DNA of 64,000 nt from Planctomycetia bacterium (lineage in GTDB: Bacteria; Planctomycetota; Phycisphaerae; Phycisphaerales; SM1A02): NCBI GenBank assembly GCA_005799495.1, contig SYGP01000019.1, positions 1 through 64,000 on the forward strand, in the 5' to 3' direction. Below the pieces are notes generated by a model. That model was not told where the DNA came from and ran no database searches. It saw only the letters and a list, made by a program, of their open reading frames with translations. Shown in pieces: positions 58,501-64,000 of this stretch (its first letter is position 1; every line of letters begins with the position of its first letter). The translations under genes and the position numbers were made by a program.

Positions 58501-59598
58501 ATGGCCGTGCGAATTGCACTCGCTGCGGTTGCGGCGTGCGCAGTTTGCCCGCCTGCACTCAGCCAGACCGCAGATCCAGCGCCGACCGCGCCAGCACAAG
58601 CGGCTCCCGCTCCCGCGCCAGCGCCCCCCCCCGCACCGGGCAGCGTTGTCGTCGTTCAACTCGTCGGAGGCGATGTGCTCCGCGGAGAACTGGTTTCTGA
58701 GTCCGCCGAATCGGTTGTGTTGAAGCATCCAATCCTCGGACAGATCACGCTCGCGCGAGCAAGCGTCGCTTCAGTCGCGGTTCCCCCTCCCCCGCAGGCA
58801 GCGGACCCGACGGGTGCACAGGTGCCGGCTCAGGTTGCCGTCGCTGCGGCTGATGTTTCGCTTGGCAATGCCGCATCGAGCGCGCCAGCTGCCGTTGCTC
58901 AGGCAACGGCCGAGGCGCCGAAGGCGGAGGAAAAGCCACCTCCATCGAAATGGAAGTTCGCTTTTGCGGCCAATGTGAACTACGTCGACGCGAATGTTGA
59001 ACAGCTCGATTTTCGAGTTGCAGCCGGCGCCGTGTACGAGGATCCTGATGTCGAGAAGTTGCAGCTCAGCGCTGAGTACTTCTTCCGCAATGTCGACAGT
59101 GCGCAAACGGACAACAATCTGTTGGTCACGGGCGTTTATGACTATTTCATCAAGGAAACGCGGTGGCTGCTCTTCGGCAAGGTCCAGGGGCAGATGGACC
59201 AGCTGCAGAATTGGGAGCAGCGACTGTCGGGCTGGGGCGGAGTTGGCTACCGCTTTTACATCGCACCGCCAGTCGGACTGACAGGCAAGATCGGCGCAGG
59301 TGCCACCCGCGAATTCGGCAGCATCAATCTGACACGGGCAGAGTTGTATGGGCAGTTGGAGGGAAAGTGGCTCATCAGTGATGTGCAGACTCTGGAGGCG
59401 AGCGCCTGGATCGCACCGAGCTTCGAGGACTTTTCCCAGTACCTCGTGCTTGCGCGCGCTGAGTGGTCCATGAAGATCGACCCAGAGTTGGGTCTGTCGT
59501 TGCTTGGCGGCGTGCGATGGCAATTCCAGTCGCAGGTGCCGGCGGGACAGAACCCCGATGACACCCGCGTCTACGCCGGACTCAAGCTGGACTTCTGA
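58501..59598 (+). CDS. Exported DUF481-family outer-membrane protein
   Basis: 365 residues. Signal peptide (VRIALAAVAACAVCPPALSQ), a Pro/Ala linker, a small SH3-like segment (VVVVQLVGGDVLRGELVSES) of the type that precedes DUF481, and a beta-barrel domain (FAANVNYVDANVEQLDFRVA, YFFRNVDSAQTDNNLLVTGV, GWGGVGYRFYIAPPVG) ending in Phe (YAGLKLDF). The family is an outer-membrane barrel of unknown function. An ATG at 58441 in the same frame is an alternative start. Followed by a weak terminator. Confidence 0.82.
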   Translation: MAVRIALAAVAACAVCPPALSQTADPAPTAPAQAAPAPAPAPPPAPGSVVVVQLVGGDVLRGELVSESAESVVLKHPILGQITLARASVASVAVPPPPQAADPTGAQVPAQVAVAAADVSLGNAASSAPAAVAQATAEAPKAEEKPPPSKWKFAFAANVNYVDANVEQLDFRVAAGAVYEDPDVEKLQLSAEYFFRNVDSAQTDNNLLVTGVYDYFIKETRWLLFGKVQGQMDQLQNWEQRLSGWGGVGYRFYIAPPVGLTGKIGAGATREFGSINLTRAELYGQLEGKWLISDVQTLEASAWIAPSFEDFSQYLVLARAEWSMKIDPELGLSLLGGVRWQFQSQVPAGQNPDDTRVYAGLKLDF

Positions 59599-59623
59599 CC
59601 GCATTCGCAAGGAGTCGATGCGA

Positions 59624-59646
59624 GCCGCGATCTCTCCGTGGCTTTT
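59624..59646 (+). terminator. Weak rho-independent terminator after the DUF481 gene
   Basis: GCCGCG (59624-59629) pairs with CGTGGC (59637-59642), one pair being G-T, followed at once by TTTT. It lies 26 bases after the stop codon at 59598. Confidence 0.35.
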
Positions 59647-59765
59647 GCGGTGGCGGCAAGTGCATTTTTGCGCAAAGTTGAAACATGCGGGTCGACTTGC
59701 CCAGCAGTCGGGCTAGATTTCATTTGTTCGGTTTGCTCTGACTTGCTCTCCACAGGAGTTCATCC

Positions 59766-62039
59766 ATGTCGATTTGGGCTTCCGCTGTGTCGGTTCTTGT
59801 CTGCACAACAACATTGGTCTTTGCCGCCTCCGCCCGTGCCCAGAACAGCGGCGAGAACTTCAGGGAACGAGCCCGTGCAAATCCCGCGGTTGGTGATGAG
59901 CAAGAGCATGTCTCGACATTGACACGCGTGCGGGAGGGCGGGACCCCCTACAACCCAAACCAGTCGCTCTTTCCTTATGCCCTCGATCTGGGCGGAGTTG
60001 CGGAGGAACCCTCAACCGGACTGATCTCCTCGCCACCCGAGTACGCGCCAACCCGCGGTGTGCTCTATCAGTACGGCAACACTTGGAACTCGGTCGTGAC
60101 TGCACTCGTGGCATCGTTGACTTCGAGTTCGGCGTTCGATGAGATCGCTTATGTGGTCGTTGCAAATCAGTCGACAGCCACCTCGGCGGCAACCGCCTTC
60201 AGCGGCGCGGGCGCCAACCTCAGCAAGGTGGTGTTCATCATCCAGCCGAACAATTCCGTGTGGATGCGCGATTACGGTCCGCACTTCATCTTCCAAGGCG
60301 GCACCCTCGCGGCGGTCGACAGCCACTATTACCCAAACCGCCCGCAGGACAACTTCATTCCGACGCTGGTGGCTGACGGCACCCTCGGCGTTCCAAGCTT
60401 TGATCAGGGGCTCTACTACTCAGGCGGAAACTTCCAGCCCGGCCCGAATCGCACGGGCTTCTGCACTGCGCTGATCACGCTTGACAATCCAACTTCTGGG
60501 GGCCACACGGACGCGTTGATTCGCGAGCTCTACCAATCCTTCCAAGGCATCGACACGCTCCACATTCTTCCGCAGCTTCCCTTTTCCGTCGATGGAACTG
60601 GGCACATCGACATGTGGATGTATCTGGTGGACGAGAACACGGCGGTCATCAGCGAGTTCATTGCTGGCTCGAACGCAACCGCGATCAGTGTCACGAACAA
60701 TGCCGTTCCGTACATGCAAGGCTTGGGCTTCGAAGTCTTCCGCCCTCAAGCTTGGAATGTGTCTTCCACGCACTACACCTATGCCAACGCGTTCCGCGTG
60801 AACAACCGCATCTTCGTGCCGTGCTACGGAACGGCTCTCGCGCCAGGCGGCAGCGCCTCCTACAACACGCGGGATGCCGATGCGCTCGCCAAGTGGCAGG
60901 CGGCGGCGGGCCCCGGCGTCACCATCGTCCCGATCCAGTGCTCGAGCATCATTGGCGCATCCGGTGCGATCCACTGCATCGTGAAGCAGGTGCCCCGCTT
61001 CACCAATCTCATCCCCGCAGCACACATCACGGCTCCGCGTGGGGGCGAGATGTGGGTGGCGGGATCGACGCGGAGCATTCAATGGAATGCGACCGACACC
61101 AACAATGCGCCGCTTTCCAATGTCGATCTCGCCTATTCGGCGGACGACGGCGTCACTTGGACGAACATCGCGAGCGCGCTTGCCGATTCGGGTTCGTACA
61201 ACTGGACCACGCCGGCCATTGCGTCGACGGCCGTGCGAGTGCGCGTGACTGCACGCGCCGCGGATGGCGACACGGTCGTTGCCATCAGCAACGCTTTTCA
61301 GGTTGGAACTGGATCGGACACGGTGTACGACTTTTCCTCGGGTGCTGGCGTGAACAAGTTCGGCACTGGTCGGCAGACGGCTTCATGGACGAATGTCAAT
61401 GCCAACAACAATCCCGCGACGACTGCCCTGACGGCCACCAACTACACCGCGCTTGCGACATCGAATTCGACTGGGAGCATCACGGATACGAATCGTTACG
61501 TGCCTGCGGCACTCTCCTCCGGCAACGAAAGCACGAATGTCTTCCGCTTCACGATCACACAGCCTCTGGCTGACATCGACCAGCTCACCGTGCGCTTGGA
61601 GGGCTTCGCCGACTTTTGCACTCAAGTCGAGCTGTATGTCTGGAATCTGTCGCTCAACAACTGGGGCGACTTCAGTGGTCGCGTCGGACAGAACCGCTAC
61701 ATCGATTGCTGGGCTGGCAATGCCGACGGCATCATGACCGGGTTCACGAGCGAGAATCTGTCCAACTACATCGCAGGCGATGGAACGATTCGGTTCCTCG
61801 TGTACGGGGAACGCCCGAACGACGAGATCGGTCACGACTACATCTCCGTGACAGTGACGAATGTCGACATCGCTCCGTCATGTCCAGCGGACCTCGATGG
61901 CAGTTCTGCCGTCGAAGGCGGCGACCTTGCTGCTCTCCTCGCGGCGTGGGGCGGAAGTGGTGGCGATCTCGACGGCAGCGGCTCGACGGATGGAGCCGAT
62001 CTTGCGGTGATGCTCAGCGCATGGGGACCGTGCCCCTGA
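59766..62039 (+). CDS. Secreted agmatine/peptidylarginine deiminase-family protein with dockerin-like tail
   Basis: 757 residues. Signal peptide (to ASARAQ), then a guanidino-modifying fold of the agmatine deiminase/PPAD family: VWMRDYGPHF, YYSGGNFQPGPNRTGFCTAL, GTGHIDMWMYLVDE and the catalytic-Cys region IGASGAIHCIVKQVPR, in order. The C-terminal third is beta-rich, with RGGEMWVAGSTRSIQWNATD of the cell-surface repeat type and an FSSGAGVNKFGTGR domain, then a double dockerin-like tag (CPADLDGSSAVEGGDLAALL, then LDGSGSTDGADLAVMLSAWG). It should be active outside the cell. Substrate is open: free agmatine, peptidyl-arginine, or another guanidine. Confidence 0.85.
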   Translation: MSIWASAVSVLVCTTTLVFAASARAQNSGENFRERARANPAVGDEQEHVSTLTRVREGGTPYNPNQSLFPYALDLGGVAEEPSTGLISSPPEYAPTRGVLYQYGNTWNSVVTALVASLTSSSAFDEIAYVVVANQSTATSAATAFSGAGANLSKVVFIIQPNNSVWMRDYGPHFIFQGGTLAAVDSHYYPNRPQDNFIPTLVADGTLGVPSFDQGLYYSGGNFQPGPNRTGFCTALITLDNPTSGGHTDALIRELYQSFQGIDTLHILPQLPFSVDGTGHIDMWMYLVDENTAVISEFIAGSNATAISVTNNAVPYMQGLGFEVFRPQAWNVSSTHYTYANAFRVNNRIFVPCYGTALAPGGSASYNTRDADALAKWQAAAGPGVTIVPIQCSSIIGASGAIHCIVKQVPRFTNLIPAAHITAPRGGEMWVAGSTRSIQWNATDTNNAPLSNVDLAYSADDGVTWTNIASALADSGSYNWTTPAIASTAVRVRVTARAADGDTVVAISNAFQVGTGSDTVYDFSSGAGVNKFGTGRQTASWTNVNANNNPATTALTATNYTALATSNSTGSITDTNRYVPAALSSGNESTNVFRFTITQPLADIDQLTVRLEGFADFCTQVELYVWNLSLNNWGDFSGRVGQNRYIDCWAGNADGIMTGFTSENLSNYIAGDGTIRFLVYGERPNDEIGHDYISVTVTNVDIAPSCPADLDGSSAVEGGDLAALLAAWGGSGGDLDGSGSTDGADLAVMLSAWGPCP

Positions 62040-62066
62040 CGGCTCTCGAGATCGCTGCGATACGCA

Positions 62067-62927
62067 TCAGTTGAGTGCGGGACCGATCGGATCCCAAATC
62101 AACTTGTTCGTGTTCCAGTCGCCGCCCGGCGTTGATGTCAGGCGACTGCCCTGCGCATTCGTCGTCGCTTGCTCGTTCGTGAACCATGCGACATGCCCGT
62201 CGGCGAAACTGATATGACCACCTTTGAAGTGGCGCGCGGCAAGGCGCTTCCAACTGCATGCAGCTCGATCAAGATTCCTGTTGAACCCAGGATCGTCGGG
62301 CGGCAGCTCAGCGGGGTTCGCGCGCATCTCGAGCATCACGACTGTTCGGTCGGGCGCGGTGATGTGGCTCTGCCGAACGAGTTTCTGGAATGAGTCACTC
62401 GGCAGCCCTGCGTTGAGCAGCAATGTTTGGTTGAGCCGGATGTTCATCACATAGCAGAACCAGAAGCCATGCGAGATCCCCTGTCTTCCCACGGCGCCGA
62501 AAGGCCAAGGTTCCGCATTCATTGGGCGCGCAGCCGGGTCAGTCCACACTGAGTTGTGATTGTCCCAGTTGGCGACATGCACTTGCTGCGCAAAGGCATC
62601 CTCGACCATCTCGCTGTAGGGGCGCTCGCCGACGAGCGGCGCGAGCGCATTGGGCCAGAACACATCCTGCGTCAAGTTCGTTGACATTCCCGGCGTGTCT
62701 TTCGCTCCCTCCCACGGGATTTGCTCCTTGTGCGAGTTGCCCCACTGGACGATCGCGAAGCCCCATTGCTTGAAGTTGGATTGGCTCTTGGTCGCGAACA
62801 TCTGCGCGCGGATCATTCCAGATGCTGGAATCAGGATCCCTACGAGAACCACGATGATGCCTACCACCACCAGAAGTTCGACCAGCGTGAACGCCTGATT
62901 GGATGACCGAGGACGACATCGCACCAC
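62067..62927 (-). CDS. Type II pseudopilin-like protein with prepilin cleavage motif
   Basis: 286 residues. N-terminal NQAFTLVELLVVVGIIVVLV is the class III signal with the FTLVELLVV helix and conserved Glu. The rest resembles planctomycete DUF1559-type pseudopilins (FADGHVAWFTNEQ near the end, ISHGFWFCYVMN). These proteins are processed by PilD and assembled into pseudopili or carried on the surface. GTG at 62927 is the start, 6 bases after the upstream gene's stop. Many copies exist in such genomes, so a specific job cannot be given. Confidence 0.85.
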   Translation of the reverse strand: MVRCRPRSSNQAFTLVELLVVVGIIVVLVGILIPASGMIRAQMFATKSQSNFKQWGFAIVQWGNSHKEQIPWEGAKDTPGMSTNLTQDVFWPNALAPLVGERPYSEMVEDAFAQQVHVANWDNHNSVWTDPAARPMNAEPWPFGAVGRQGISHGFWFCYVMNIRLNQTLLLNAGLPSDSFQKLVRQSHITAPDRTVVMLEMRANPAELPPDDPGFNRNLDRAACSWKRLAARHFKGGHISFADGHVAWFTNEQATTNAQGSRLTSTPGGDWNTNKLIWDPIGPALN

Positions 62928-62933
62928 AGGAAA

Positions 62934-64000
62934 CTATCCGATGGATTCCTGCAGAAGTCGCAGCAGTTCCACATGAAGTCCATCCGATGCCGCACAGACA
63001 CTCTCCAGAGGCGGGCTTTCCTTGCTCCGCCCGCCCCAGTCGGTGCAGATACCCCCCGCCTCACGCACCAGGAGGGGGAATGGACCGATATCCCACGGCG
63101 CCATGACAGGATCCACCCAGCCGTCGCAGCGTCCCGTCACGAGCAGAACGCCCGCGTAGCAGTCGCTCCAACCGCGCAGTGAACCCACTTCGCGCGCGAG
63201 GCGTTCCCATGCATCCATTCGTTTGCTCCGTCGAAAGAACTCCGACCCGGATGTGCAAATCAGCGCTCGCGCCAGCGATGCACCATGGCGTACGCGGGCA
63301 CGGTCGACCGCGCGCTGTTGCGTCGTGCCAAGAGTGCCGCTGTCCGCGCGCTGCCACCACGCGCCACCTCCGGCTGATGCCCACACGCGCTCGCCAAGAG
63401 CAGGCATCGAGCACGCGCCGGTGAGCGCAACACCGCCATAGGAAGCCGCGATCAGCGTCCCGAACAGAGGAACACCGCTCATGAATGCCAGCGTGCCATC
63501 GATGGGATCGATGGTCCATGTCCACCCACTTCTGCTCGCAACCTGTCCATGCTCTTCCCCGACGATCCCATCCTCTGGGAAACACTGCCCGACCGCGCGA
63601 CGAAGATGCTGCTCAATCGCATGGTCCGCAACGGTCACGGGAGTCTGATCGGGCTTCGTGTTCACCCGCAACGAAGGAGACTGGAAGTGCTCACGCGCCA
63701 TGGCATCGGTTTCATCGAGCCACGAGAGCATGCGTCGCATGCGTTCCTGCAAGGATTGCTCCGACACAAGCCCGAGCGCAACTTCCGTGCGCTGTTTCGA
63801 CTCGCGTTCGGTCGCTGCGTAGGCGGCGTCCGCATCGATGATCGGCCGCCCGATGATCACCTCGAGATCCGCCTTGGTGTATGTGTGCGGCGCCGCTCCT
63901 TCGGCGCGAGTTCCATACTGGTTCAGATTGCTGGCGAAGATTCCCGCCGCACTGATGGGCAGGAAATCCTCGTAGCGGATGCCCTCACAGCGAACGAGCC
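62934..64000 (-). CDS. Open frame joining a DUF1338 C-terminus to an inositol-monophosphatase-family phosphatase (runs off the right edge)
   Basis: The frame is open from 64000 to a stop at 62934. The first 60 or so codons at the right edge read GIRYEDFLPISAAGIFASNL, then YTKADLEVIIGRPIIDADAA, which matches the C-terminal end of DUF1338 proteins (2-oxoadipate dioxygenase/decarboxylase, YdcJ-like). Without a stop it continues into a full phosphatase domain: TKPDQTPVTVADHAIEQHLR, IVGEEHG, IDPIDGTLAFMSGVPLFGTL and, near the end, DGWVDPVMAPWDIGPFPLLV. These are the motifs of inositol monophosphatase/HisN-type enzymes. An internal ATG at 63740 with AGGA nearby could start the phosphatase alone. 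Confidence 0.7.
   Translation of the reverse strand, partial: LVRCEGIRYEDFLPISAAGIFASNLNQYGTRAEGAAPHTYTKADLEVIIGRPIIDADAAYAATERESKQRTEVALGLVSEQSLQERMRRMLSWLDETDAMAREHFQSPSLRVNTKPDQTPVTVADHAIEQHLRRAVGQCFPEDGIVGEEHGQVASRSGWTWTIDPIDGTLAFMSGVPLFGTLIAASYGGVALTGACSMPALGERVWASAGGGAWWQRADSGTLGTTQQRAVDRARVRHGASLARALICTSGSEFFRRSKRMDAWERLAREVGSLRGWSDCYAGVLLVTGRCDGWVDPVMAPWDIGPFPLLVREAGGICTDWGGRSKESPPLESVCAASDGLHVELLRLLQESIG

Noticed and set aside
1-64000. CRISPR arrays, rRNA and tRNA genes
   Set aside because: No regularly spaced repeats, no rRNA-like stretches and no cloverleaf with a recognisable T-arm were found on reading.

Overview
The window comes from a GC-rich (roughly 60-65%) Gram-negative genome that looks like a planctomycete of the class Phycisphaerae. 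The main reason is a paired C-terminal tag of the form CPADLDGDGxVxGADLAxLLxxWG, a dockerin-like module typical of Phycisphaerales surface proteins, which ends five large exported proteins here. PEP-CTERM-like tails, a TonB system with a DUF3450 partner, and a fused CcoNO oxidase fit the same assignment. No rRNA, tRNA or CRISPR array was seen.

Layout. (1) 1-3731: tail of an unknown gene, an arsenate-resistance pair (aquaporin and ArsC), a membrane protein, a DCC thiol-disulfide protein and an M20 amidohydrolase. (2) 3930-12699: a PEP-CTERM-like exported protein, then an eight-gene plus-strand run: Cys-rich secreted protein, CzcC/TolC-like outer-membrane protein, HlyD-type adaptor, LolD/MacB-type ATPase, two FtsX permeases, a lipoprotein and an ECF sigma factor. 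It reads as a MacAB-TolC-like export system with its own sigma factor. (3) 12723-16155: a sulfide/persulfide detoxification operon (AhpD-like protein, rhodanese with membrane domain, TauE/SafE exporter, persulfide dioxygenase-rhodanese) behind an inverted repeat. (4) 16233-22727: DUF1275-STAS protein, a PadR regulator with a perfect palindromic operator and its partner membrane protein, a TPR-sulfotransferase and RmuC. (5) 22782-38421: an exported beta-propeller/c-heme protein, small exported proteins, then a dedicated TonB cluster: DUF3450, long ExbB, ExbD, TonB, TPR protein, dockerin-tagged beta-helix exoprotein, TPR lipoprotein and a TonB-dependent receptor.

(6) 38677-45229 is the most unusual part. 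It holds an internally deleted IS3-family element, a probable kinase tail fragment, and a three-gene type I secretion cassette (TolC, HlyD, ABC). The ABC protein has lost all the catalytic motifs of its nucleotide-binding domain. The cassette is bracketed by two direct copies of a 209-221 nt structured element that ends in a rho-independent terminator, a candidate undescribed small RNA.

(7) 45289-49183: two exported phosphoesterases. (8) 49180-58337: a complete cbb3 oxidase operon (ccoNO fusion, Q, P, G, H, SafE, I, S), divergent from an Rrf2 regulator with an inverted repeat in the shared promoter. (9) 58501-64000: a DUF481 outer-membrane protein, a secreted agmatine-deiminase-family protein with the dockerin tag, a prepilin-like protein, and at the right edge an open frame fusing the C-terminus of a DUF1338 enzyme to an inositol-monophosphatase-family phosphatase.

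Together the genes describe an aerobic or microaerobic bacterium with heavy investment in surface and exported proteins, envelope transport, and resistance to arsenic and sulfur species. All functions are inferred by reading family motifs. No database search was run.
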